NCBI GenBank assembly: GCA_902762305.1
Contig: CACWNW010000025.1
Location: 1-64,000 of the forward strand
Source: Fibrobacter succinogenes
GTDB taxonomy: Bacteria; Fibrobacterota; Fibrobacteria; Fibrobacterales; Fibrobacteraceae
Reading direction: 5' to 3'
DNA length: 64,000 bases
This document shows, in pieces, positions 34,618-42,838 of this stretch. Both the position numbers and the translations under genes were made by a program. The notes under the pieces are model-generated. The model searched no databases. It saw only the letters and a program-made list of their open reading frames with translations, and had not been told where the DNA came from. The first letter of the stretch is position 1; every line of letters begins with the position of its first letter.

Positions 34618-35931
34618 ATGAAATCTGTACCTATCACGCTGCTCACCGGTTACCTCGGAGCCGGAAAGACGACCCTCCTGAACTTTGTGCTCAACAACCA
34701 GCAGGGTTACCACGTCGCCGTCATCGTGAACGACATCGGCGAAGTGAACATCGACCAGACGCTCATCGAGAAGGGCGGGAACATCACGAAGGAAGATTCC
34801 GGCAAGGTAGTGCCACTTTCGAATGGCTGCATCTGCTGCTCCCTCAAGACCGACCTCCTGGAACAGATTGCCGAACTCCTCGAGATGAACAAGTTCGACT
34901 ACATCCTCATCGAGGCTAGCGGTATCTGCGAACCCGTACCTATCGCACAGACCATCTGCGTTGCAGGGCAGCAACTGCGCAGCCGCGACGGACGTTCCCT
35001 CGCCTGCCACCTCGACAACATCGTCTCCGTGGTGGACGTGGCCCGCCTCGCCGACGAATTCGCGGGCGGCCAGAAGCTCCTTTCGAACGACCTCGAAGAA
35101 GAGGACATCGCGAACCTCCTTATCCAGCAAATCGAGTTCTGCAACACCATAATCATGAACAAGGTCGATTCCATCAGCAAGAACGACCTCGAGCACGTGA
35201 AGGCGGTGGTACGCGCGCTGCAGCCCGAAGCCAAGATGATCGAGACGAACTACGGCAAGGTCGAGATGAAGGATATCCTCGACACCAAGCAGTTCGATTT
35301 CGAAAAGGTCGGCAGTTCCGCCGCCTGGGCCAAGGAACTCATGAAGGAGACGAAGCCCGAAGACGAAGATGATGACGACGATCATGACGAACACGAGCAT
35401 CACCATCATCACGACGACGATGACCATGACGAGCATGAACATCACCACCATCATGACGATGACGATGATGATGACCACGATCATGAAGACCATAGCCACT
35501 GCGACCATGAGCACGGCGTGTGCCACTGCGGCCACCACCACGACAAGGACCATCCGCATGGCGACGAGTACGGCATAAGCACCTTCGTGTACGAACGCCG
35601 CCGCCCGCTCATCCGCGACCGCTTCGAAACATTCCTCGACAACTACCCCACAAGCATCATCCGTACCAAGGGCCTCGTGTGGTTCGAGGACGAACGCAAG
35701 AACAGCTACCTGTTCGAGCAGGCCGGCAAGCAGGCTTCCGCCCAGAATTTCGGGCCCTGGTTCGCCTCCGAGAGCGAAGAGGAACAGAAGAGGATCCTGA
35801 GCGAGAATCCAGACCTGCTGAAGGTGTGGGACGAAAAATACGGTGACCGCATCATCCGTCTCGTATTCATCGGCCAGCACATGGACAAGAAGAAGATCAT
35901 CGCCGCGATGGACAACTGCCTGGGCGAATAG
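34618..35931 (+). CDS. CobW/ZNG-family metallochaperone GTPase with His/Asp-rich segment
   Basis: 437 residues. G3E GTPase: Walker A GYLGAGKT (11-18), metal motif CICC (Cys71, 73, 74), SGICEPVPI, and NKVD as G4. Residues about 255-315 are a His/Asp/Glu-rich metal-binding stretch made of a repeated DHDEHEHHHHHDDDD unit followed by CDHEHGVCHCGHHHDKDHPH. A CobW_C domain follows (FVYERRRPLIRDRFETFL ... FIGQHMDKKKI). Relatives deliver zinc to apo-enzymes under zinc shortage. I see no Zur-like site upstream. AAGGA precedes the ATG. Confidence 0.9.
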   Translation: MKSVPITLLTGYLGAGKTTLLNFVLNNQQGYHVAVIVNDIGEVNIDQTLIEKGGNITKEDSGKVVPLSNGCICCSLKTDLLEQIAELLEMNKFDYILIEASGICEPVPIAQTICVAGQQLRSRDGRSLACHLDNIVSVVDVARLADEFAGGQKLLSNDLEEEDIANLLIQQIEFCNTIIMNKVDSISKNDLEHVKAVVRALQPEAKMIETNYGKVEMKDILDTKQFDFEKVGSSAAWAKELMKETKPEDEDDDDDHDEHEHHHHHDDDDHDEHEHHHHHDDDDDDDHDHEDHSHCDHEHGVCHCGHHHDKDHPHGDEYGISTFVYERRRPLIRDRFETFLDNYPTSIIRTKGLVWFEDERKNSYLFEQAGKQASAQNFGPWFASESEEEQKRILSENPDLLKVWDEKYGDRIIRLVFIGQHMDKKKIIAAMDNCLGE

Positions 35932-35951
35932 CCAGGAAAGGACTGAACGAC

Positions 35952-36644
35952 ATGCGCAACCTCCGAAAGACTTTCAGCAAGAAAAAAACATGGGCATGGC
36001 TCGCCGTAGTAGCAATTCTCGGCATTGTCCTTGCCATCGGGGGCTGCGCCATGGCGCGCAAGCTTTCTGCAGCCGACATCCTCTCCAAGACCAAGGTGGA
36101 ATTCAGCGAACTGACACTCGATTCCGTCTCGGTCAATCCCGATATCATGCAACAGCTGGGCGGGGCGATTGTCGGAGGGCTCCTGCCGAACCCGAACGTC
36201 GTCGCGTTCGTGCAGAACATCGCCAAGGGTATCATCCAGATAGACGTCGGCAATGCGCACCTTGGAATCGTTTTGAATGTCACTAACGCCGACCAGGACA
36301 CGCTCTGGCTTCGCGATTTCACGGCAAGCGTAAACCTGGACTCGCTCATGGACTTACCGCTACAGCTCAAGGATTCCACATGCCTTGCGCCCGGCACGAA
36401 CAAGGTACGGCTAACCACCAGCTTCCCGATCGACAACAGGATTTTCAAGCTCAGGGATATTACGGGTCTGAACGCCAAGGGGAGGCTCGTCGTAGCACTC
36501 GAGCAAGAAGGTGAATCGGTCCCGTTCGATTTCAATGTCCGGCACGACATTCCGCACGAGGAACTTGTCGCGCTCGAAGACAGCCTGCGCCAATCCGTGC
36601 TGAACAGCATCTTGAGCGATTGGGTCGGAGCTATACAATTCTAG
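35952..36644 (+). CDS. Membrane-anchored LEA2-like lipoprotein
   Basis: 230 residues. A basic N-terminus, a hydrophobic helix (WAWLAVVAILGIVLAIGGC) and a lipobox-like GGC near 33. The remainder (VEFSELTLDSVSVNP ... HLGIVLNVTNADQDTLWLRDF ... LVVALEQEGESVPFDF) alternates strands as in LEA14/WHy-type domains. It sits 20 bp after cobW and 10 bp before the peptidase gene, in a likely three-gene transcript. Confidence 0.65.
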   Translation: MRNLRKTFSKKKTWAWLAVVAILGIVLAIGGCAMARKLSAADILSKTKVEFSELTLDSVSVNPDIMQQLGGAIVGGLLPNPNVVAFVQNIAKGIIQIDVGNAHLGIVLNVTNADQDTLWLRDFTASVNLDSLMDLPLQLKDSTCLAPGTNKVRLTTSFPIDNRIFKLRDITGLNAKGRLVVALEQEGESVPFDFNVRHDIPHEELVALEDSLRQSVLNSILSDWVGAIQF

Positions 36645-36654
36645 AGGAGAAAAC

Positions 36655-38340
36655 ATGAACCGCAATTTTGTTCCTAACGACCTGAATCCCGACGACAGCC
36701 GCGCTGTCGCCAACATCTACCAGACCCTTTTGCAGCGCGAAATCCCGGTCGATTCCGAGAAACTCCGCCAGTGGATACTGGACTGGAGCGAACTTGAATC
36801 CGTCCTGGGCGAAGTCAGCTGCCGCCGCTACGTCGCGATGACATGCAATACCGCCGATGCAAATGCGGCTAAGGCCTACGAGGATTTTGTCGAGAACATC
36901 CAGCCCATCATGAACGAGTACGACGACAAGCTCAACAAGAAGCTCGTCGCCCACCCGGCAAAAGACGCCCTCAAGGGCGAATTCGGCGAATGGTTCAAGA
37001 GCGTGCAGGTCTCGCTGGACCTGTTCTCCCCCGAAAACATCCCGCTCGAGACCGAAGAGAACAAGGAAATCCAGGCATACCAGAAGATTACCGGCGGCAT
37101 GAGCGTCGAATTCGAAGGCGAAACGAAGACGATGCAGCAAATGTCCACCTACATGGAACGCACGGACCGCGAACTCCGCGAACGCGCATGGCGCACGATG
37201 TGGGAGCGCCGCCTCCAGGACAAGGAAGCGCTCGACAAGTCCTTCGACAACCTGTTCTCCCTCCGCAAGAAGATTGCGAAGAACGCGCACTGCAAGGATT
37301 TTATCGACTACATATTCCTCGCGAAGCACCGCTTCGACTACACGCCCGCAGACTGCGAGGCCTTCCACGAGAGCATCGAGAAACTCGTGCTCCCGATGCA
37401 GAAGGAAATGTACAAGCGCCGCGCCCAGAAGATGGGCCTCGAGCGCCTCCGCCCGTGGGACCTGAGCGTAGACCCGATGAACCGCGCTCCGCTCAAGCCT
37501 TACAGCACCGGCGACGAACTTATCGAGAAGGTGGACCAGATATTCGAGAGCATCCACCCGCAGGCAGGCAAGTGGGCCCGCGAAATGCAGGCGAAGAAGC
37601 TTATCGACCCGGACAGCCGCCTCGGCAAGGCCCCCGGCGGATACCAGATTGGTTTCGACGAGAGCCGTATCCCCTTCATTTTCATGAACTCGGCCTGCAC
37701 GGACCGCGACATCTACACGCTCCTGCACGAATCGGGACACTCGTTCCACCAGTTCGCGCTCGCGGGCCAGCCGATTTTCCCGTACCGCGACGTCTGCGCC
37801 GAATTCGCCGAAGTGGCGAGCATGAGCATGGAACTCATCGGCATGTCGAACCTGAAGCCCTTCTACGGCGACAACAAGGAAGCGATTGAACGCAGCACCC
37901 TCGGCGAACTCGAGGATGTCGTCTGGCTGTTCCCATGGGTCGCAAGCGTAGACAGTTTCCAGCACAGGCTCTACAACTTCCCCACCCATACGGCGGAAGA
38001 CCGCAGCGACATCTGGGACGAAATCATGGACCGCTACGACGCCGGCGTGGACTACAGCGGGCTCGAGGCCGTGCGCCGCAACCTCTGGCAGAAGCAGCTC
38101 CACATTTTCGAGTGCCCGTTCTACTACATCGAGTACGGAATCGCCCAGATCGGGGCCCTGCAGGTGTGGGCGAACTTCAAGAAAGACCCGAAAAAGGCCA
38201 TCGACGACCTGTTCAAGGCCGAAAGCCTCGGGAGCAGCCGCCCCGTCAGGGAGCTTTTCGCAGCCGCCAACATCAAGTTCGACTTCAAGCCGCAGACGCT
38301 CGAACCGCTCATGCAGGCCGTTTGGGACGAACTTTCTTAG
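36655..38340 (+). CDS. M3-family oligoendopeptidase (PepF-like)
   Basis: 561-residue cytoplasmic zinc peptidase, no signal peptide. HESGH at 358-362 with the downstream Glu in AEFAEVASMSMELIG; the substrate-binding end FECPFYYIEYGIAQIGALQVW is typical of M3B oligoendopeptidases. It trims short peptides. A strong GAGGAG site precedes the ATG. Confidence 0.94.
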   Translation: MNRNFVPNDLNPDDSRAVANIYQTLLQREIPVDSEKLRQWILDWSELESVLGEVSCRRYVAMTCNTADANAAKAYEDFVENIQPIMNEYDDKLNKKLVAHPAKDALKGEFGEWFKSVQVSLDLFSPENIPLETEENKEIQAYQKITGGMSVEFEGETKTMQQMSTYMERTDRELRERAWRTMWERRLQDKEALDKSFDNLFSLRKKIAKNAHCKDFIDYIFLAKHRFDYTPADCEAFHESIEKLVLPMQKEMYKRRAQKMGLERLRPWDLSVDPMNRAPLKPYSTGDELIEKVDQIFESIHPQAGKWAREMQAKKLIDPDSRLGKAPGGYQIGFDESRIPFIFMNSACTDRDIYTLLHESGHSFHQFALAGQPIFPYRDVCAEFAEVASMSMELIGMSNLKPFYGDNKEAIERSTLGELEDVVWLFPWVASVDSFQHRLYNFPTHTAEDRSDIWDEIMDRYDAGVDYSGLEAVRRNLWQKQLHIFECPFYYIEYGIAQIGALQVWANFKKDPKKAIDDLFKAESLGSSRPVRELFAAANIKFDFKPQTLEPLMQAVWDELS

Positions 38341-38378
38341 ACTTTTTGCACTTTTTTGCAAAAACAGGCCAAAATCGG

Positions 38379-38409
38379 TTGACAAGAGCAAAAAATCAAT
38401 CTATATTTG
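38379..38409 (+). promoter_or_regulatory. Promoter of tRNA-Ser and rpoZ
   Basis: TTGACA (38379-38384), 17-bp spacer, TATATTTG (38402-38409), 12 nt before the tRNA. Confidence 0.8.
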
Positions 38410-38421
38410 GCCTCACATCCT

Positions 38422-38506
38422 GGAGGGATGGCCGAGTGGTTGAAGGCGCACGCTTGGAAAGCGTGTTTACCTTACGGTAACGAGGGTTCGAATCCCTCTC
38501 CCTCTT
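38422..38506 (+). tRNA. tRNA-Ser (anticodon GGA)
   Basis: Class II tRNA: acceptor GGAGGGA/TCCCTCT (1-72 is G-T), anticodon loop TTGGAAA on a CACGC/GCGTG stem, long variable arm TTTACCTTACGGTAACG, T arm GAGGG-TTCGAAT-CCCTC. CCA is not encoded. Confidence 0.96.
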
Positions 38507-38530
38507 CTAAAATTTTTCGGAGGTACCCCG

Positions 38531-38848
38531 ATGTCCGACCAGAGAGTCTATCTTGACGATATCTATGCTAGCAAGGAATGTCAAGGCTCTGTCTTCCGTG
38601 CCGTTGTCATGATGGCACACGAAGCCCGCTTCCTCAACAACCAGGCCGGTCAGGGTTACATCCAGCTCAACAAGAAGCCCACCACCATTGCCATGTACAA
38701 GTTCAAGGAAGGCAAGCTTTCCATGAGCGAAAAGGCGAACAACGACGTGACCGACGAGGCCATTGCAGCATCGGATGTCGCAGATGTCGCTTCTGCCGAG
38801 AGCGTGGCTGAAAACGCAGCCGCTGCAGATGCCGCCTTCGGCCTGTAA
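38531..38848 (+). CDS. rpoZ: RNA polymerase omega subunit-like protein
   Basis: 105 residues. The segment GSVFRAVVMMAHEARFLNN followed by KKPTTIAMYKFKEGKL follows the omega pattern (helix with R and LN, then KPTxIAxxExxxGKL) seen in Bacteroidota-type RpoZ. The acidic, Ala-rich tail (about 70-105) is extra. GGAGGT lies 7 nt before the ATG. It starts 24 bp after tRNA-Ser with no terminator in between, so both likely come from one promoter. Confidence 0.72.
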   Translation: MSDQRVYLDDIYASKECQGSVFRAVVMMAHEARFLNNQAGQGYIQLNKKPTTIAMYKFKEGKLSMSEKANNDVTDEAIAASDVADVASAESVAENAAAADAAFGL

Positions 38849-38872
38849 TCGCTAACGCAAGCAAAGAATTTC

Positions 38873-38896
38873 GCCCGGCTATAAAGCCGGGCTTTT
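38873..38896 (+). terminator. rpoZ terminator
   Basis: GCCCGGCT / AGCCGGGC hairpin followed by TTTT. A second hairpin GGCCCC/GGGGCC with TTTT follows about 25 bp later. Confidence 0.85.
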
Positions 38897-38941
38897 GCAT
38901 TGTCAGGGTAGCGGCGTGGCCCCAACCTCGGGGGCCGTCTT

Positions 38942-40150
38942 TTACTTGCGGAAAAGTACCTTGTGCGTATTGCGGGTGCGGCCGAGGGGCTGCCTGTGGA
39001 CGCTCCTGCCCTTCAGGTCAAAAACGCGTTTCGGGGCCACCACTCTCATCATAAGGTCCTGCGCATCGCGAACCCGCTTGATAGCAACCACGCCCGTATC
39101 GGTCGCATTCGTATCAGAGGTATCCTTCGGGGCAACCGTCGTGTCCTGCTTCGAGGTATCGGGCGCCAAGACGGCCTCCTCGATTTTCCACATGAAGGAC
39201 TCGTCGCGATCCACCTTGCGGTTCTGCTGCACCTGCTTGCCCACCGCCTGCAGGTAGAGCCCGCTCTTGGCATTCTTGAACAGGAACGTGTTCGGCATGT
39301 TCGCCGGCGCCTCGAAGGAGTATTTCTGGTGCGCGCCGCCGTTATAGCCGTAAGTCGATGCGACAATACCCGCCGCCGTTGATTCGTTCGGGATATCCAC
39401 TACGCGACTCCCCAGCTGGAACCGGTAAGTGACATTATTGTCGCCCATCGAGAAAATCTTCACGAAGGTCGCGGTGTCGCCGCAATCCATGAGTTCAAGC
39501 GCGTTCGACGAAGTAATGCCCATGCACTTGCCTTCGGAAACGGATTTGACCCTCCCCTGCTTGTAGAACGCTTCCTTAAACAGCTGCTGGTAGATAAATT
39601 CGACCAGTTGCACATGGATAATCAAATCCTTCTCGGATTTCACTTCACTGGCTTGGTTCAGGCCATAAGGCCAGATATGCTGGTTGTCGCAATGAAGTTC
39701 GTCGCTCTGCTTGCCGCTCAGTTCGCGAAGCTTGGCCTGGACCTTGTCGTTCTGGAAAACCTTGATATCCGTAGGGCATGCGGCCCAATATTCCGAAGTC
39801 GTGCCGATACCAAGCGTATGAGCCATCTCGTGCATGGCAGTCGGAACCACCATGTAGGATCGTTTTTCACCAAACCGGAGGTCGCCGTTGCTGCTTGCCT
39901 CCGCCGTCGGCACGCCCGGTGCATAATAGACGTTAATGAACTTGGAAAGGTTCGAGTAGGTGTTGTAGAGCTTGACCGCCGAATCCATGACCGTCGTGAT
40001 GCGCTTGTAGGCATCCTGTTCGTCGGCAGTCGGGTTTGCGGACTTGTGCAGCGTGTAGGTAATCGTCCCCTCGGCAAAGGCTGTCGCCGAAAGGGCGACG
40101 ACCAGAATCGACGTCAAAAACAAGCCATGCATCAATTTATGTAAAACCAT
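38942..40150 (-). CDS. Secreted metallopeptidase-like protein with ricin-type domain and short T9SS-like tail
   Basis: 402 residues. Signal peptide ends at AFA-EG. A zincin motif HEMAHTLGIG (about 106-115) lies in the N-terminal half, though the third His of classical metzincins (HExxHxxGxxH) is absent. Residues about 200-310 (CMGITSSNALELMDCGDTATFVK, then SGLYLQAVGKQVQQ) look like a ricin/CBM13-type beta-trefoil. A Thr/Asp-rich linker (PDTSKQDTTVAPKDTSDT) leads to a basic tail with VFDLKGRSV, like the start of T9SS sorting domains. Probably exported and carbohydrate-bound; target unknown. Confidence 0.68.
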   Translation of the reverse strand: MVLHKLMHGLFLTSILVVALSATAFAEGTITYTLHKSANPTADEQDAYKRITTVMDSAVKLYNTYSNLSKFINVYYAPGVPTAEASSNGDLRFGEKRSYMVVPTAMHEMAHTLGIGTTSEYWAACPTDIKVFQNDKVQAKLRELSGKQSDELHCDNQHIWPYGLNQASEVKSEKDLIIHVQLVEFIYQQLFKEAFYKQGRVKSVSEGKCMGITSSNALELMDCGDTATFVKIFSMGDNNVTYRFQLGSRVVDIPNESTAAGIVASTYGYNGGAHQKYSFEAPANMPNTFLFKNAKSGLYLQAVGKQVQQNRKVDRDESFMWKIEEAVLAPDTSKQDTTVAPKDTSDTNATDTGVVAIKRVRDAQDLMMRVVAPKRVFDLKGRSVHRQPLGRTRNTHKVLFRK

Positions 40151-40281
40151 GAAACCCCCGTTAGCCCATCACCTCTCTAAAAATATCCTCCTACGCTCCG
40201 AAGTGCAAGTAAAATCTGAAAAAACGGACAGGACGCCAAAAGCATAGGCCAAATGGAGTGGACAAAAGGGCCTAAATTTTC

Positions 40282-40289
40282 TAAATTTA
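40282..40289 (+). promoter_or_regulatory. Promoter box of fba
   Basis: TAAATTTA 56 nt before the ATG. The leader contains a GGCGA-tgcaag-TCGCC hairpin and an AGAGGT ribosome-binding site. Confidence 0.45.
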
Positions 40290-40345
40290 GGCCCGTAACT
40301 TTTAACCGGCGATGCAAGTCGCCAAAAAATCAAGAGGTAAAACAA

Positions 40346-41291
40346 ATGGCAGTTTCTTACAAGGAACTCGGCCTGGTGAACACCAGGGAAATGTTTGCAA
40401 AGGCTATTAAGGGTGGCTACGCTATCCCGGCTTTCAACTTCAACACCATGGAACAGATGCAGGCTATCGTGCAGGCTGCTGTGAAGCAGAAGTCTCCGGT
40501 GATCATGCAGGTCTCTAAGGGTGCCCGTAACTACGCTAACGGCACCATCCTCCGCTACATGGCCCAGGGTGCTGTTGAATACGCCAAGGAACTCGGCTGC
40601 GCCAATCCGCAGATCGTGCTCCACCTCGACCACGGTGACTCTTTCGAACTCTGCAAGGACTGCATCGACAACGGTTTCTCTTCCGTGATGATCGACGGCC
40701 AAGAAGGTTGTTGAATACGCTCACCAGCACGACGTGACCGTCGAAGCTGAACTCGGCGTGCTCGCCGGTGTGGAAGACGAAGTCCAGGCTGAAGAATCTC
40801 ACTACACCAAGCCGGAAGAAGTGATCGACTTCGCTACCCGTACGGGCTGCGACTCCCTCGCTATCTCCATCGGTACCAGCCACGGTGCTTACAAGTTCAA
40901 GCCGGAACAGTGCACTCGCGACCCGAAGACTGGCAAGCTCATTCCGCCTCCGCTGGCTTTCGACGTGCTCCACGCCATCGAAGAAAAGCTCCCGGGCTTC
41001 CCGATCGTTCTCCACGGTTCTTCTTCTGTCCCGCAGGACGAAGTCGACACGATCAACGCCCACGGTGGCAAGCTCCCGGATGCCGTCGGTATTCCGGAGG
41101 AACAGCTCCGCGAAGCTTCCAAGTCCGCTGTCTGCAAGATCAACATCGACTCTGACAGCCGTCTCGCCATGACTGCCGCTATCCGTAAGTATTTCGACGA
41201 ACATCCGGAACACTTCGACCCGCGCCAGTACCTCAAGCCGGCTCGCGAAAACATGCAGAAGATGTACGCTGTAAGAGACCGCTCGCGCTAG
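40346..41291 (+). CDS. fba: Class II fructose-bisphosphate aldolase, interrupted by an internal frameshifting deletion
   Basis: Glycolytic aldolase. The N-terminal half is intact (MAVSYKELGLVNTREMF, IPAFNFNTMEQMQAI, LHLDHGDSFELCKDCI, FSSVMIDG). At about 40700 the frame breaks: after MIDG the sequence jumps to KKVVEYAHQHDVTVEAELGVLAG in another frame. The family has about 12 residues here (SHxxYEENVALT) that include conserved metal-shell residues, so about 35 nt are missing. The C-terminal half (ISIGTSHGAYKF, VLHGSSSVPQ, KINIDSDSR) is normal. An intact aldolase is expected in the cell, so this may be an assembly error. Confidence 0.9.
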
Positions 41292-41318
41292 ACTCGGGGA
41301 CGCGTCTCCGGTCGGCGC

Positions 41319-41409
41319 TCACTCTCGCAACCACGCCTCGTTAATACGAGGCGTTTGTTGCTCACGGGAGACCGCCCTCGGCTAACACCCGAGGGCTTTG
41401 TTGCTCACG
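41319..41409 (-). repeat. Stem-loop repeat P2, two units
   Basis: On the minus strand GTGAGCAACAAA, stem CGCCTCGT/ACGAGGCG, GGTTGCGAGAGTGAG (41319-41366) and a second unit with stem GCCCTCGG/CCGAGGGC, lacking the final flank (41369-41409). On the plus strand each reads as a hairpin followed by TTTGTTGC and may terminate fba. Confidence 0.8.
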
Positions 41410-41414
41410 GATCT

Positions 41415-41451
41415 GTCATCCTGGAGGTCGCGCAGCGACCGATAGGATCCA
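41415..41451 (-). repeat. Stem-loop repeat R2 (TGGATCC...CAGGATGAC)
   Basis: Reverse orientation: TGGATCC-TATC, stem GGTCGC/GCGACC, then TCCAGGATGAC. Confidence 0.8.
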
Positions 41452-41469
41452 AGCCAAAAGCTTTAAAAG

Positions 41470-41500
41470 CACCTCGGATTTTTTCCGGGGTGTTTTTTTT
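41470..41500 (+). terminator. Terminator downstream of fba
   Basis: CACCTCGG-attttttt-CCGGGGTG stem followed by eight T. Its T run touches the end of the convergent lipoprotein gene. Confidence 0.8.
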
Positions 41501-41765
41501 AATCTTCTTCTGCGGCTTTAAAAGCAAATGCCACTGTTAATGAACTGAATAAAGCAGCAGAAACAAAAATTGTGAGCGCTAAAGTCACGTCTTTTACCAT
41601 ATTGTACTCTTCTTTTTTAGAAGAACCATCATCAGCCACACCACTAACAGATGTAGAATCCGCTTGATTTTCAGTAGAAGCTGTCGACGAGCCCGTCGCA
41701 GCACAACCCACAGAACAAACACAGAGGGCTATCGATAAAAGAATTGATATAAACGTCTTGAGCAT
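41499..41765 (-). CDS. Small lipoprotein with C-terminal membrane helix
   Basis: 88 residues. Signal plus lipobox SVGC (about 18-21), a Ser/Thr-rich spacer, then KDVTLALTIFVSAALFSSLTVAFAF, a transmembrane helix near the C-terminus. No family recognised. AT-rich codon use compared with fba. Confidence 0.65.
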   Translation of the reverse strand: MLKTFISILLSIALCVCSVGCAATGSSTASTENQADSTSVSGVADDGSSKKEEYNMVKDVTLALTIFVSAALFSSLTVAFAFKAAEED

Positions 41766-41843
41766 TTTAAAACAACCTGTTCCTCAAAATATATAAAACC
41801 ATGCGGTTTTTGTTATATTTAAGGCAAATTAAGGAGAATTTTC

Positions 41844-42635
41844 ATGATTCGCAAATCATTGTTCCTGATTTCTTTTGCCATGTTAGCTCTTAATACGGCT
41901 ACATTTGCAAACAAATGCACAGATGTTGCATTCAGCATGAATGCAAACCCAAACATTAGCATAGACCCGAATTTCCATATAGATTCAATATACACTAAAT
42001 CGTCCACACAAAAATTCATTTACGCCAACGGCAAGGTTGCCGAAGTTCATGAGAAAGGCGAAAAAGAACAAATTCTATACATTTATCACGATGTAGATAA
42101 AACATCTTTGAAAAATACAGGATTAGAATACATTTTGACCAAATGTGAAGCCCAAGACACCTTGTGTTACGTACAAACTATTTACCAAGACGGGGTACTA
42201 TTTGATGGGACACTCACTATTAAAGCCACACCCGAGTATATAAGTCAAGAAATAGAACAACCCGATTATCACCAACTTACTGAATTTATCATAAAGCCGG
42301 ATACACTCCTATACAAGAATGAAAGCTATGAGAGATACATGGGTTATAAAGTTTCCATGAAATCAAGCTCAATGCTACATGTGGCAGACCCAAACGACGA
42401 TACAAAATGCGATGTCTATATTGATGACAAAAAATACGCAACATTGTCATACAATCCCAACGAAAAAGGCTTTTCCATAAGCATGACCGTAGGAGACTTG
42501 GACCATCCTAGCGCCGAATACTTTTTTATTGAAGAAAACAAAACATCCCCCATCCGCAAGACTGTTAAGCCCGTCAAAATCGCGCCCAAGGCCCGCTACT
42601 TCGACCTTCTAGGCAGATTCAAGTTCACAAAATAA
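41844..42635 (+). CDS. Secreted protein of unknown function, member of a local paralogue pair
   Basis: 263 residues. Signal peptide ends near TFA-NK; early CTDVAF motif. The body is rich in beta strands (FIYANGKVAEVHEKGEKEQILYIYHD). The C-terminus IRKTVKPVKIAPKARYFDLLGRFKFTK is nearly the same as in the next gene and resembles the first strand of T9SS sorting domains (DLLGR). AAGGAG lies 7 nt before the ATG, with TATATTTA upstream (41814-41821). No named family. Confidence 0.72.
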   Translation: MIRKSLFLISFAMLALNTATFANKCTDVAFSMNANPNISIDPNFHIDSIYTKSSTQKFIYANGKVAEVHEKGEKEQILYIYHDVDKTSLKNTGLEYILTKCEAQDTLCYVQTIYQDGVLFDGTLTIKATPEYISQEIEQPDYHQLTEFIIKPDTLLYKNESYERYMGYKVSMKSSSMLHVADPNDDTKCDVYIDDKKYATLSYNPNEKGFSISMTVGDLDHPSAEYFFIEENKTSPIRKTVKPVKIAPKARYFDLLGRFKFTK

Positions 42636-42700
42636 CGGAATCAACATGTTCCGCAAACCAGCCCAGTGACCTACTTTATCAAGCTGGTCGAACCGACAAA

Positions 42701-42727
42701 ACGCTAGGCAATCGCCTGGCGGTTTTT
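42701..42727 (+). terminator. Terminator between the paralogue genes
   Basis: CGCTAGGC-aatc-GCCTGGCG followed by TTTTT. Confidence 0.8.
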
Positions 42728-42838
42728 GTAATATTGGAAAAAGGAACTTCGCCGTCACATTATTTTGCGATAAAAGCCACGGGCTCTATAAAACAACCTA
42801 AAGTTTTTATATTAATGCAAAAATAAAAGGAGGGTCGA

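Noticed and set aside
34470-34620. tRNA- or riboswitch-like structure upstream of the CobW gene
   Set aside because: The structure is explained by repeat P1 and a short terminator; no T arm and no known riboswitch core.
35369-35578. A Met/Thr/Ile-rich open frame within the CobW gene
   Set aside because: Out-of-frame reading of the His/Asp codon run (GAT/CAT gives ATG/ATC/ACC).
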